Assembly: GCA_937995535.1 (NCBI GenBank)
Contig: CALKJU010000009.1
Coordinates: 124,001-188,000, forward strand
DNA from: an uncultured Alphaproteobacteria bacterium
GTDB lineage: Bacteria > Pseudomonadota > Alphaproteobacteria > Geminicoccales > Geminicoccaceae
DNA length: 64,000 nt
Direction: 5' to 3'
Shown one piece after another: positions 17,440 through 28,050 of the stretch; positions within the stretch are counted from its first letter, which is position 1; each line of letters starts with the position of its first letter. Made by a program: the position numbers and the translations under genes. The notes beneath the pieces are model-generated. The model was given only the letters and a program-made list of their open reading frames with translations. It searched no databases and was not told where the DNA came from.

Positions 17440-17721
17440 ATGTACGCCGTCTACAATCTCGTCAGCGCCGTCATCACGCTCTACATCTGGGTGCTGATCG
17501 TCGCCGTCGTGCTCGACTGGCTGGTCGTGTTCAACGTCGTCAACCCGCGTAACCAGGCCGTCTACCTGGTCCGCGATCTGACCGGGCGGCTGACCGAGCC
17601 GCTGCTGCGCCCGATCCGCAGCCTGCTGCCGAGCATGGGCGGCCTCGACATCTCTCCCGTGCTGCTGATCCTGGCGCTCTATTTCGTGCGCGACCTCGCC
17701 TTCCAATATCTGCGCCCTTGA
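17440..17721 (+). CDS. YggT family membrane protein
   Basis: A 93-residue protein with two transmembrane segments (about 8-32 and 70-90) separated by a loop containing RDLTGRLTEPLLRPIRSLLP, the defining YggT motif. YggT proteins are inner-membrane proteins of uncertain role (linked in other bacteria to osmotic resistance and to assembly around cell-division or secretion factors). It overlaps the next gene by TTGA and heads a yggT-yggU-folD operon, a frequent alphaproteobacterial order. Confidence 0.93.
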   Translation: MYAVYNLVSAVITLYIWVLIVAVVLDWLVVFNVVNPRNQAVYLVRDLTGRLTEPLLRPIRSLLPSMGGLDISPVLLILALYFVRDLAFQYLRP

Positions 17722-18047
17722 GCCTGGCCCCATATCTGCGCGCGACGCCGGCAGGTGTCGAGCTCGCGGTCCGGGCGACGCCGCGGGCGCGCCGTCCCGG
17801 CCTCGGACCTCCGGTGACCGACGCCGACCGGACGTCCTGGCTGGCGGTGCGGGTCGTCGAGCCGGCCGAGGGCGGGCGGGCGACCCGGGCCGTGGCGGCG
17901 CTGGTCGCGCGTGCCTGCGATCTGCCGCCGAGCGCGGTCGAGGTTGTCGCCGGCGCCGGCTCGCGGTGGAAGAGGCTGCGCATCGCCGGGGCGCCGGCCG
18001 ACGTCGAGGCGCGGCTGCGCGCGGCGCTCGCCGCCGAGGACGGATGA
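17718..18047 (+). CDS. DUF167 (YggU) family protein
   Basis: A 109-residue small cytoplasmic protein of the DUF167/YggU family. The pattern ELAVRATPRARRPG, then WLAVRVVEPAEGGRATRAV and VVAGAGSRWKRLRIAG, is the family signature. TTG 17718 is chosen as the start because it overlaps the yggT stop (TTGA) and gives the normal length; no ATG is available. The biochemical role of the family is not established. Confidence 0.9.
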   Translation: MSLAPYLRATPAGVELAVRATPRARRPGLGPPVTDADRTSWLAVRVVEPAEGGRATRAVAALVARACDLPPSAVEVVAGAGSRWKRLRIAGAPADVEARLRAALAAEDG

Positions 18048-18940
18048 TGGCGCGGCTGATCGACGGGCGGGCGGCAGCCGCGGCGTTGCGCGAGCGCGTC
18101 GCGAGGGGCAGTGCCGCCTGGGCCGCCGAGCGCGGGCGGCCGCCGCATTTGGAGGTCGTGCTGGTCGGCGAGCAGCCGGCGAGCCTCGCCTATGTCGCGA
18201 GCAAGGCGCGCCGCGCGCGCGAGGTCGGCCAGACCGCCGCAGTGCGTCGCCTCCCGGCGACGATCGGCACCGAGCCACTGGTCGCGCTCATCGCGGAGCT
18301 CAACCAGCGCACCGAGGTCGACGGAATCCTCGTCCAGCTTCCCCTGCCGGTGCAGGTCGACACGCCAGCCGTGCTGGCGGCGATCGATCCGGCCAAGGAC
18401 GTCGACGGCTTCCACCCGATCAACGCCGGCCGGCTGGCGCAGGCGCGCGATCCGCTCACCGAGGAGCTGCTGATCCCCTGCACGCCGTTGGGCTGCCTGA
18501 TGCTGCTCCGCGACACGCTGGGCGAGAGCGGCCTCACCGGCCGGCGCGCGGTCGTGCTCGGCCGCTCGACGATCGTTGGCCGGCCGCTGGCGGCGCTCCT
18601 CCTCGCCGCGGACTGCACGGTGACCGTGGTGCATTCGCGAAGCCACGACCCGGCCGGCGAATGCCGCCGCGCCGAGATCCTGGTCGCCGCGGTCGGCCGG
18701 CCGGGCCTCGTCGGGCGCGACTGGGTCGCCCCAGGCGCGGTGGTCCTCGATGTCGGCATCAACCGGGTGGCGCTGCCCGACGGCACGAGCCGCCTCGTCG
18801 GTGACGTGGCGTTCGACGAGGTCGCCGAGACCGCCGCCGCGATCAGCCCGGTGCCGGGCGGGGTCGGACCGATGACCGTGGCCTGCCTGTTGCACAACAC
18901 GCTGCTCGCGGCCCGGCGCCGCGCCGCCGGCGGGAGTTGA
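18044..18940 (+). CDS. folD: bifunctional methylenetetrahydrofolate dehydrogenase/cyclohydrolase
   Basis: A 298-residue enzyme interconverting 5,10-methylene-THF, methenyl-THF and 10-formyl-THF with NADP. The catalytic Tyr50-x3-Lys54 lies in YVASKARR; VDGILVQLPLP, KDVDGFHP, VVLGRSTIVGRPLA (nucleotide binding) and PVPGGVGPMT are conserved signatures. ATG 18044 overlaps the yggU stop as ATGATG; ATG 18047 is an equivalent alternative. It supplies one-carbon units for purine and formyl-Met synthesis. Confidence 0.97.
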   Translation: MMARLIDGRAAAAALRERVARGSAAWAAERGRPPHLEVVLVGEQPASLAYVASKARRAREVGQTAAVRRLPATIGTEPLVALIAELNQRTEVDGILVQLPLPVQVDTPAVLAAIDPAKDVDGFHPINAGRLAQARDPLTEELLIPCTPLGCLMLLRDTLGESGLTGRRAVVLGRSTIVGRPLAALLLAADCTVTVVHSRSHDPAGECRRAEILVAAVGRPGLVGRDWVAPGAVVLDVGINRVALPDGTSRLVGDVAFDEVAETAAAISPVPGGVGPMTVACLLHNTLLAARRRAAGGS

Positions 18941-19076
18941 TCCCGCCGCCGGACCGGCGCGCCGCGGCCCATGGCCGTCGCTTGCCTCGCCGGCACCGTC
19001 ACCATGACCGGAACGCGCCGGTGCGGCCGATCTTCCCTGTCCAAGCCTTCCCGCCAGCTACCGACGCCGCGAGGGC

Positions 19077-19778
19077 TCAGGCGACCGCGCGCTCGGCGAC
19101 GGGATCCGGGTCCTTGAGCACGTAGCCGCGGCCCCAGACGGTCTCGATATAGGTGTCGCCGCCGGTCGCCGCCGCGATCTTCTTGCGCAGCTTGCAGATG
19201 AAGACGTCGATGATCTTGAGCTCGGGCTCGTCCATCCCGCCATAGAGATGATCGAGGAACATCTCCTTGGTCAGGGTCGTGCCTTTGCGCAGCGAGAGCA
19301 GCTCCAGGATCGCGTACTCCTTGCCGGTCACGTGCAGCCGCACGCCGCCGACCTCGACCGAGCGGGCGTCCAGGTTGACCAGCATCCGCCCGGTCTGGAT
19401 GACCGACTGGGCGTGCCCCTTGGAGCGCCGGACGATGGCCTGGACGCGCGCCGTCAGTTCGGCGCGGTTGAACGGCTTGGTCAGATAGTCGTCGGCGCCG
19501 CCGGTGAGGCCGCGGACCTTGTCCATGGGATCGGAGCGCCCGGACAGGATCAGCACCGGCGTCTGGACCTTGGCGGCACGCAGCCGGCGGACGACCTCGT
19601 AGCCGTCGATGTCCGGCAGGTGCAGGTCCAGCACGACGATGTCGAAATCGTAGAGCTTGGCCAGCTCGATACCGTCCTCGCCACGGTCGGTCGCCTCGAA
19701 GACGATGTTCTCACCGCGCAGGGCGGTCTCGATCAGCCGCGCCGAGACCGGATCGTCCTCGATCACCAATGCGCGCAT
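19077..19778 (-). CDS. ctrA: cell-cycle response regulator CtrA
   Basis: A 233-residue OmpR-family regulator closely matching Caulobacter CtrA as I recall it. The receiver phosphoacceptor is D51 ([12 protein letters not shown]), and the DNA-binding domain contains [20 protein letters not shown] and [20 protein letters not shown], which are nearly invariant in CtrA. The C-terminus ends in Ala-Val-Ala, matching the hydrophobic tail through which ClpXP recognizes CtrA. It would govern flagellar, chemotaxis and cell-cycle genes; outside Caulobacter-like groups it is often non-essential and mainly motility-related. A CtrA box lies 64-78 nt upstream, and the divergent gene is fliI. Confidence 0.96.
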   Translation of the reverse strand: MRALVIEDDPVSARLIETALRGENIVFEATDRGEDGIELAKLYDFDIVVLDLHLPDIDGYEVVRRLRAAKVQTPVLILSGRSDPMDKVRGLTGGADDYLTKPFNRAELTARVQAIVRRSKGHAQSVIQTGRMLVNLDARSVEVGGVRLHVTGKEYAILELLSLRKGTTLTKEMFLDHLYGGMDEPELKIIDVFICKLRKKIAAATGGDTYIETVWGRGYVLKDPDPVAERAVA

Positions 19779-19841
19779 CGCGTGCTCCCCTGCAGATTGC
19801 CGACCATCCCACTTGCCAGCGTAACCTTAAGGGACGCTTCC

Positions 19842-19856
19842 TTAAGGCGCTGTTAA
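19842..19856. promoter_or_regulatory. CtrA-binding box (TTAA-N7-TTAA)
   Basis: TTAA at 19842-19845 and 19853-19856 are separated by exactly 7 nt, the published CtrA consensus; a third TTAA lies at 19827-19830. The box is between ctrA and fliI, so it can serve autoregulation and flagellar control. Confidence 0.7.
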
Positions 19857-19955
19857 CGGGAATAGATCAGGCTCGAAGCCGGCACCACCCGGCTCGGCTG
19901 TGGTGACAAGGAATACAACCATAGGACGTAGTTAGATGCAACCAAAAAGCACGCC

Positions 19956-21392
19956 ATGGGCGTCGGGCACGTAAGCTCTGGTTGTGTTCCGCGCCGCGCC
20001 CTGTTGCGCGACGCGGAGGCCGTGGCAGCGCTCCTGGCGGAGCTGGAAGCGTGCCGGCAGGCGCGGCTCGGCGGGCAAGTCAGCCGCTGCGAGGGCCGGC
20101 TGATCGCCTGTCGCGGGCTCTCCCGCCTCGCCGGCATCGGCACGACCTGTGAAGTGGAGACGGGCCCTCCGCTCGGCCCCTGCGGGGGACCGTTGTTCGA
20201 CCCGGCGAGTGCGGTCCCGGCGGAGGTCGTCGGCTTCCGCGACGACGAGGTCCTGCTCATGCCGTACGCCGAGACGACCGGCATCCGCCTGGGCGCGCGG
20301 GTCGCCGTGGCGTGGCAGCAGGATCAGGTCGCGCCGTCCGTGGCCTGGCTCGGCCGCGTGATCGGGCCGTTCGCCGAGCCGCTCGACGATGGGCCACCGC
20401 TGCCGCCGGGCCACACCCCCTATCCCTTGCGGGCGCGTCCGATCCCTGCGCACGAGCGGGAGCTGGTCGGCGACCGCCTCACCCTGGGCGTGCGGGCTCT
20501 CGATCTCTTCACCCCCTGCTGTCGCGGCCAGCGGCTCGGGATCTTCGCCGGCTCGGGGGTCGGCAAGTCGACGCTGCTGTCGATGGTCGCCCGCGACAGC
20601 GCCGCAGACGCGCTGGTCGTCGGGCTGATCGGCGAGCGCGGCCGGGAGCTCAACGAATTCCTCCACCGGACGCTGAGCCCGGAGGCGCGCGCCCGCTCGG
20701 TCGTGGTCGTCGCCACCTCCGACATGCCGGCGATGCTGCGCCGCCGCGCGGCGCAGCTGACGATGACCGTGGCCGAGGCGTTGCGCGACCGCGGCCTGAA
20801 CGTGCTCTGCCTGCTCGACAGTGTGACCCGGGTGGCCACCGCCCTGCGCGAGATCCACCTCGCCGCCGGCGAGGTACCGACCAGCAAGGGCTTCCCGCCC
20901 AGCGTCTTCGCCGAGTTACCGCAGCTCCTCGAGCGCGCCGGACCGGGCCGGGCGGGTAGCGGCGCCATCACCGGACTGTTCACCGTCCTCGTCGAGGGCG
21001 ACGACACCAACGAGCCGGTGGCCGACACCGTGCGCGGCATTCTCGACGGGCACGTCGTCCTGGACCGGGCGATCGCCGAGGGCGGCCGCTTCCCGGCCGT
21101 CGACGTGCTGCGCAGCGTCTCCCGCGCGGCCCCCGACTGCTACCGGCCCGAGGAGCGCGAGCTGATCCGCCGCGCGCGTCGCCTGCTTCGCGCGCATCAC
21201 GACATCGCCGAGCTGATCCGGCTCGGCGCCTACCGGGGCGGCGCCGACCCGCTCGTCGACGCAGCGATCGCGGTCCTGCCGGCGCTGGAGACGCTTCTCC
21301 ACCAGGAGCCGGACGAGCCACCGGGCGCCGGGCCGCCCTTCGCGCGGCTCGCGGAGATCCTTGGCGAGGCCGGCGCGGAGCCGACCGGCTGA
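19956..21392 (+). CDS. fliI: flagellum-specific ATPase FliI
   Basis: A 478-residue F1-beta-like ATPase that drives or primes flagellar type III export. The Walker A motif is in GIFAGSGVGKSTLL, followed by LIGERGRELNEFL, the Walker B region LCLLDSVTRVATALREIHLA and TSKGFPPSVFAELPQLLERA, all typical of FliI/YscN. The N-terminal 30 residues are not conserved and ATG 19956 has no ribosome site, so the true start may be further in. It overlaps fliJ by TGATG. A non-flagellar injectisome ATPase is unlikely because ctrA adjoins and no secretion genes are nearby. Confidence 0.92.
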   Translation: MGVGHVSSGCVPRRALLRDAEAVAALLAELEACRQARLGGQVSRCEGRLIACRGLSRLAGIGTTCEVETGPPLGPCGGPLFDPASAVPAEVVGFRDDEVLLMPYAETTGIRLGARVAVAWQQDQVAPSVAWLGRVIGPFAEPLDDGPPLPPGHTPYPLRARPIPAHERELVGDRLTLGVRALDLFTPCCRGQRLGIFAGSGVGKSTLLSMVARDSAADALVVGLIGERGRELNEFLHRTLSPEARARSVVVVATSDMPAMLRRRAAQLTMTVAEALRDRGLNVLCLLDSVTRVATALREIHLAAGEVPTSKGFPPSVFAELPQLLERAGPGRAGSGAITGLFTVLVEGDDTNEPVADTVRGILDGHVVLDRAIAEGGRFPAVDVLRSVSRAAPDCYRPEERELIRRARRLLRAHHDIAELIRLGAYRGGADPLVDAAIAVLPALETLLHQEPDEPPGAGPPFARLAEILGEAGAEPTG

Positions 21393-21814
21393 TGCGCTCG
21401 CGGACGCTGCGTCTGCTGGAGCGCTTGGCGCGGAGCGAGGTCGACGCGGCGCAACGGGAACTGGCCGTCGTCGACGGGCGGCGGCGCGAGATCGCGGCCG
21501 CCCTCGTGCGGGAACGATCCACCCGGCCTGCCGAGCTGGCCGCCGCGCGGGGGCTGCCAGCGGAAGCGCAGTTCGCGAGCGGCTTCTGGCGCGGCACACG
21601 CGAACGGGAGACGGCGCTCGATCAGCTGCACGCGACCGTGGCCGCCCGCGGCGACGAGCTGCGCCGCACCTTGACGGAGCGGCTCGCAACGCAGCGGCGC
21701 TACGAGCTGGCCGCGGCCGCGATCGAGCGGCGCCTCTTGGCCGAGCAGGCGCAGCGCGAGCTCGTCGGGATCGAGGACGCGGATCGCGCCCGGCGCCGGG
21801 CGGCGCGACGCTAG
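21392..21814 (+). CDS. fliJ: FliJ-like flagellar export coiled-coil protein
   Basis: A 140-residue, almost entirely helical, Arg/Glu/Ala-rich coiled-coil protein immediately downstream of fliI with a TGATG overlap. RLARSEVDAAQRELAVVDGR starts a heptad-like pattern that continues to about residue 125. FliJ is the FliI stalk partner and export chaperone escort; sequence conservation is weak in the family, so the call relies on position, length and coiled-coil character. Its TAG stop shares the CTAG palindrome at 21811-21814 with the convergent ferredoxin stop. Confidence 0.75.
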   Translation: MRSRTLRLLERLARSEVDAAQRELAVVDGRRREIAAALVRERSTRPAELAAARGLPAEAQFASGFWRGTRERETALDQLHATVAARGDELRRTLTERLATQRRYELAAAAIERRLLAEQAQRELVGIEDADRARRRAARR

Positions 21815-22125
21815 AACTTCGGCGCCAACGTCACGCGCAGGCCGTCGAGGTCGTCGGTCCACTTGATCTGGCAGGAAAGCCGCGACGTGTCGCGCACATC
21901 GAGGGCCTCGTCGAGCATCATCGTCTCGTCGGGACCGGGCTCCCCCACCTTCGCCAGCCCCGCCGGATCGACATAGACGTGGCAGGTGGCGCAGGCGCAG
22001 CAGCCGCCGCACGCCGCCTCGATGTCGAGATTGTTCTCGCGGATGATCTCCATGACCGACCAGCCGACTTGGCCCTCGAGGACGTGCTCGTGGCCCTCGC
22101 GGTCGGTGACGTACAGCTTCGACAT
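21811..22125 (-). CDS. 2Fe-2S ferredoxin, adrenodoxin (ISC) type
   Basis: A 104-residue ferredoxin with cluster ligands C39, C45, C48 and C85 (pattern C-x5-C-x2-C...C, in ACGGCCACATCHVYVDP and RLSCQIKW). Extra Cys at 42 and 43 are inside the loop and are not expected ligands. It is of the vertebrate-adrenodoxin/ISC class used for Fe-S assembly and P450 or oxygenase electron supply. The reductase-like gene sits 1 nt upstream on the same strand, so the two probably work as a redox pair. Confidence 0.93.
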   Translation of the reverse strand: MSKLYVTDREGHEHVLEGQVGWSVMEIIRENNLDIEAACGGCCACATCHVYVDPAGLAKVGEPGPDETMMLDEALDVRDTSRLSCQIKWTDDLDGLRVTLAPKF

Positions 22126-22126
22126 G

Positions 22127-24838
<2,712 letters not shown>

Positions 24839-24857
24839 CGCCTGGGCGCGGTCGCGA

Positions 24858-25172
24858 TCAGGCGACGGGACCCACCGGTTCGGCCGGCGCCAGCTCGAGC
24901 TGTGTGCCTTCGGTCATGATGCAGCTCTCGCCCTCGGGATCGGTGACGACGACCGTCCACGTCTCGCCGCGGCGCGTCGCGAACAGCTCGAACAGCCGGC
25001 CATCGCCCTGGATGCCGCTGGCGAAGGGCTTCTCGCCGAAGGTCCGATCGAGCCAGTCCGCAACCTCGTTGCGCGTCCCGCAGCCGCGAAAGCCAACCTC
25101 GGCGGCAGCCGCGTCCGCGACGATCGGGCACGCCATCGCCAGCCCGATCAGCACCGCCAGCCTGCGATCCAT
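24858..25172 (-). CDS. small secreted hypothetical protein
   Basis: A 104-residue protein with a clear Sec signal (MDRRLAVLIGLAMACPIVAD, cleaved probably after ADAAA). The mature part is about 80 residues with two Cys (in GFRGCGTRNE and GESCIMTEG) that could form one disulfide in the periplasm, and a mixed alpha/beta pattern containing ETWTVVVTDPEGESC. GGGAGGGA precedes ATG 25172 at a good distance. I do not recognize the family. It faces the UxaA-type gene tail to tail and is divergent from the CoA-transferase-like pair. Confidence 0.7.
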   Translation of the reverse strand: MDRRLAVLIGLAMACPIVADAAAAEVGFRGCGTRNEVADWLDRTFGEKPFASGIQGDGRLFELFATRRGETWTVVVTDPEGESCIMTEGTQLELAPAEPVGPVA

Positions 25173-25208
25173 CCTGGTCCCTCCCCGGTCGGAGTGCGAC
25201 ACGGAGCG

Positions 25209-25278
25209 AAGGTAAACATAGCACATGTTTCGAGCATCTCGCTGCAACGTTCTTGCGCCTTCGCACGCAAGGTAAACA
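25209..25278. repeat. direct repeat AAGGTAAACA, two copies 60 bp apart
   Basis: AAGGTAAACA occurs at 25209-25218 and 25269-25278, in the AT-richer gap between the divergent secreted-protein and CoA-transferase-like genes. The second copy ends 7 nt before the ATG at 25286. The repeat could be a regulator site; nothing else supports that. Confidence 0.4.
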
Positions 25279-25285
25279 CGATCCG

Positions 25286-26137
25286 ATGAGTGGAGCGCAG
25301 CGCGGTACGGCCAGGGCCGCGCCCACGGTGGCAGCCGCAACGCTCGCGCAACGGATTCCCGACGGCGCGCTTCTCGCCCTCGCGCCCGACTACTCGGGCT
25401 GCGCTCTCGCGGTCGTCCGCGAGCTGATCCGGCGGCCCGCCCGTGGGCTGCGCCTTCTCGGCGTGCCACAGCTCGGCCTTCAGGCCGACCTGCTGATCGG
25501 CGCGGGTTGCGTCGCCGAGGTCGAGACGGCGGCGCTGAGCCTCGGCGAGCACGGCCTGGCGCCGGCGTTCCTGCGCGCCGCCACCGCCGGGACGATCGTC
25601 ATCCGCGACTCGACCTGCCCGGCGATCCACGCCGGCCTGACCGCGGCGGAGCGCGGGGTCCCGTTCCTGCCGCTGTGCGGCGTGCTCGGGTCGGACCTGG
25701 TCCGCTGGCGCAAGGACTGGCGCGTGATCGACGATCCTTTTCCGCCCGGCCGACCGATCCTCCTCGTCCCGGCGCTGCGACCGGACGTTGCCCTGTTCCA
25801 CGTCGAGCGGATCGACGCCGCGGGGAACGCCTGGGTCGGCGTGCGGCGCGAGCTGATGACCATGGCGCACGCCGCGCGGACCACGCTGGTCAGCGCGGAG
25901 GCTGCGAGCGCGGAGAACCTGCTGGCCGATGCGACCCTCGCGGCGGGCACGCTTCCAGGCCTCTACGTGACGGCCACCGCCGTCGTGCCGCACGGCGCTG
26001 CACCGACCGGCTGCGGCAAGCTCTACCCCCGCGACGACGCGGTCTACGCGCGGTACGCGGAACGGGCCGCGACCGCTGGCGGCTTCGCGCGCTTTCTCGA
26101 TGCGTGGCTGGCCGGTGACGACGTTCTCGCGGCGTGA
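25286..26137 (+). CDS. CoA-transferase-like subunit A (GctA/IpdA type)
   Basis: A 283-residue family I CoA-transferase alpha-type subunit. RIPDGALLALAPDYSGCALAVVREL corresponds to the N-terminal glycine-rich region, LGVPQLGLQADLLIGAGCV to the CoA-binding strand-loop, and PDVALFHVERIDAAGNAWVG to the conserved DxGN segment. The subunit B gene overlaps its end. ATG 25286 is used; a start at 25253 would run into the repeat region. The acyl substrate is unknown; the lack of the catalytic Glu in the partner argues for a hydrolase or lyase rather than a transferase. Confidence 0.78.
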   Translation: MSGAQRGTARAAPTVAAATLAQRIPDGALLALAPDYSGCALAVVRELIRRPARGLRLLGVPQLGLQADLLIGAGCVAEVETAALSLGEHGLAPAFLRAATAGTIVIRDSTCPAIHAGLTAAERGVPFLPLCGVLGSDLVRWRKDWRVIDDPFPPGRPILLVPALRPDVALFHVERIDAAGNAWVGVRRELMTMAHAARTTLVSAEAASAENLLADATLAAGTLPGLYVTATAVVPHGAAPTGCGKLYPRDDAVYARYAERAATAGGFARFLDAWLAGDDVLAA

Positions 26138-26810
26138 GCTGCTGATCACGACCATCGCCGGGCTGCTCGACGGCTGCGGACACGTCGCCGTCGGGGCCGC
26201 ATCGCCTGTGCCGGCGGCAGGTGCATTGCTCGCGCGGGAGCTGGGCGGCGGCCGGCCGCGCGTCTCGCTCCTCGGCGGCCTCCGCGACAATCCTTTCACC
26301 GACGGGTCGCGCGAGCTGTTCGACTGCGCGGCGCAAGGGCGTGTCGACGCGTTCTTCCTCGGCGGCGCGCAGATCGACGGAGAAGGCAACGTCAACCTGC
26401 TCGGGCTCGGCCCCTACCCGGCCCTCACCCGCCGCTTCGCCGGCTGCTTCGGCGCGCCGTTCATGGCGACGGTGGTCCAGCGGCTGATCCTGTTCCGCGA
26501 GGATCACGATCCCCGCTGCCTCGTCGAGCGGGTCGATTTCGTCACCGCAGCGGGCGGCCGTCCCTGCCACCTGCTGACCGGCATGGCGCTGTTCCGCTTC
26601 GACGCTGGGCGGTTTGTCCTCGAGAGCCTGCATCCCGGCGCGAGCCTCGACGAGCTTCGCAGCCGCACCGGCTTCGCCTTCGCGGTCACCGAGCCCTGCA
26701 CGACCACGTCGCTGCCGTCGCCGGGAACGCTCGCCCTGCTGCGGGGCCCGGTGCGCGCCGCGCTGGCCGAGGTCTATCCGCGCGCCGCCGCGACCCTAGG
26801 ACCCAGCTGA
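26115..26810 (+). CDS. CoA-transferase-like subunit B (GctB/IpdB type) without visible catalytic Glu
   Basis: A 231-residue beta-type subunit; GTG 26115 or ATG 26100 are possible starts. The fold markers FSRRELLITTIAGLLDGCGH and the core AFFLGGAQIDGEGNVNLLGLG are those of family I beta subunits. The position where true transferases carry a nucleophilic Glu (SENG or YESG-like) reads SLLGGLRDNPF, so I see no Glu there. The IpdAB proteins of steroid-degrading actinobacteria are CoA-transferase-fold enzymes that also lost this Glu and hydrolyse a ring C-C bond. The last 15 nt overlap the convergent Smr gene. Confidence 0.75.
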   Translation: MTTFSRRELLITTIAGLLDGCGHVAVGAASPVPAAGALLARELGGGRPRVSLLGGLRDNPFTDGSRELFDCAAQGRVDAFFLGGAQIDGEGNVNLLGLGPYPALTRRFAGCFGAPFMATVVQRLILFREDHDPRCLVERVDFVTAAGGRPCHLLTGMALFRFDAGRFVLESLHPGASLDELRSRTGFAFAVTEPCTTTSLPSPGTLALLRGPVRAALAEVYPRAAATLGPS

Positions 26811-27365
26811 GCGGCGGCGCAGCAGCACGTAAAGCGCGCCGTCCCCGCCGTGCCGCCGCTGCGCCGACGTGTAGGCGATAACGCGGCTGCGGTTCGGTGC
26901 CTCGTCAAGCCAGCGCGGCGTCATCTGCCGGAGTGTCCCGCCACTTCCCAGACCACGGCCGGTGATCACCAGCACGCAGCGCAGTCCGCGTTGTTGGCTG
27001 CGCTCGAGAAAGCCCCGCACGGCGTCATGTGCCTCGGCCTGGGTCAACCCGTGCAGGTCGAGCCGCGCCTCGACCGGAAGCTGCCCGCGCACGAGACGCA
27101 GCCAGGTGCGCCTGTCGAGGTCGACCGGACCGCGCGGGTCCAGACGCGAGGTCGCCCGCGGCGGAGCCGACACCGGCGCTGGGCGGGCCGCAGCCGAGCC
27201 GGCCGCGCTGCGCTCCGGCTCCGGAACAGGCGGAGGCTGCGGCACCGCAGCCGGCGGCTCGGCGGGTCGCAGCGGGGTGACGGTGCGCACCACGTGCCGC
27301 CAGAGCGCGAGCTCCTCCGCGGTCGGCCACCGCATGCGCGGTCGCCGACATCCCTGCTCAGTCAT
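26796..27365 (-). CDS. Smr/MutS2-domain protein
   Basis: A 189-residue protein with a C-terminal Smr domain (about 95-185): VEARLDLHGLTQAEAHDAV carries the LDLHG motif and VLVITGRGLGSGGTLRQ the TGxG motif, both needed for nuclease activity in MutS2-related proteins. The N-terminal half is a proline/alanine-rich linker after RWPTAEELALWRHVVRTVTPL, the alphaproteobacterial Smr head. ATG 27365 overlaps the lutC stop by 8 nt. In other alphaproteobacteria this gene usually follows mltA directly; here lutABC intervene. Confidence 0.92.
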   Translation of the reverse strand: MTEQGCRRPRMRWPTAEELALWRHVVRTVTPLRPAEPPAAVPQPPPVPEPERSAAGSAAARPAPVSAPPRATSRLDPRGPVDLDRRTWLRLVRGQLPVEARLDLHGLTQAEAHDAVRGFLERSQQRGLRCVLVITGRGLGSGGTLRQMTPRWLDEAPNRSRVIAYTSAQRRHGGDGALYVLLRRRSAGS

Positions 27366-28050
27366 CGAGCGGTGGCGAGCGGTCGACGACCAGCACGAGC
27401 AGCCGACGCGGCCCGTGCGCGCCGAGCTCGATCTGCTGCGCGATGTCGCCGGTCCGCGATGGCCCGGTGATGAGGTTGACCGAGCGTGGTGGGGTCCCGA
27501 GCGCGGCGCGCAGGCGCGCCCAGCTCTGCTCGTAGGCGCCGTCGATCTCGTCGGCGAAGACGACGACGATGCTGGTCTCGGGAAGGAAGGCCAGCAGGGT
27601 CGGCCGCTCCGGCGCCGAGGTGAGAAGGAGCGTGCCGGTCTCGGCGATCCCGGTCGAGGCGAGGGTCACGCCGACGGCATCGTCCGGCTCGGCGTCGCCA
27701 CGGCGCACACGCAGCAGGGGCTGGCCCTCCCACCGCGCCAGGTCGAGCAGCGGATCGGGTGCCACGACGATACGCTGCGGCAGGTTGTGACGGCGCAGAT
27801 AGGTGGCGACGGCCGCCGGAACCGCCTCCAGCTCGTCGAGCAGCTCGACCTCCGCGGCCACGGCGCGGGCCATGTCGGTGAACAGGCGCACGCGCCCATC
27901 CCGGTCGAGCTGGCCACGCGCCGGGAGCAGGTTTGGTGCAGGCGCCGCCAGCCGCTCGTGGACCGTCGCCTCGGCCGCCGCCTGCTCGTCGGCACTGCGT
28001 GGCAGCGACCGCCGCAGGCGCGCAAGGATCGCCGCGCGCGCCTCGCTCAT
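27358..28050 (-). CDS. lutC: L-lactate utilization protein LutC (LUD domain)
   Basis: A 230-residue LUD-domain protein, the third component of the LutABC L-lactate oxidation complex. VGVTLASTGIAETGTLLLTS is the conserved LUD motif, followed by LPETSIVVVFADEI and the C-terminal NLITGPSRTGDIAQQIELGAH with GPRRLLVLVVD. It overlaps lutB by ATGA and the Smr gene at its end. The complex oxidizes lactate to pyruvate using Fe-S clusters and an unidentified acceptor. Confidence 0.94.
   Translation of the reverse strand: MSEARAAILARLRRSLPRSADEQAAAEATVHERLAAPAPNLLPARGQLDRDGRVRLFTDMARAVAAEVELLDELEAVPAAVATYLRRHNLPQRIVVAPDPLLDLARWEGQPLLRVRRGDAEPDDAVGVTLASTGIAETGTLLLTSAPERPTLLAFLPETSIVVVFADEIDGAYEQSWARLRAALGTPPRSVNLITGPSRTGDIAQQIELGAHGPRRLLVLVVDRSPPLDD

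Noticed and set aside
18941-19076. Gap between folD and ctrA
   Set aside because: Only an imperfect GC-rich inverted repeat is visible; no gene, RNA or T-tract terminator is supported.
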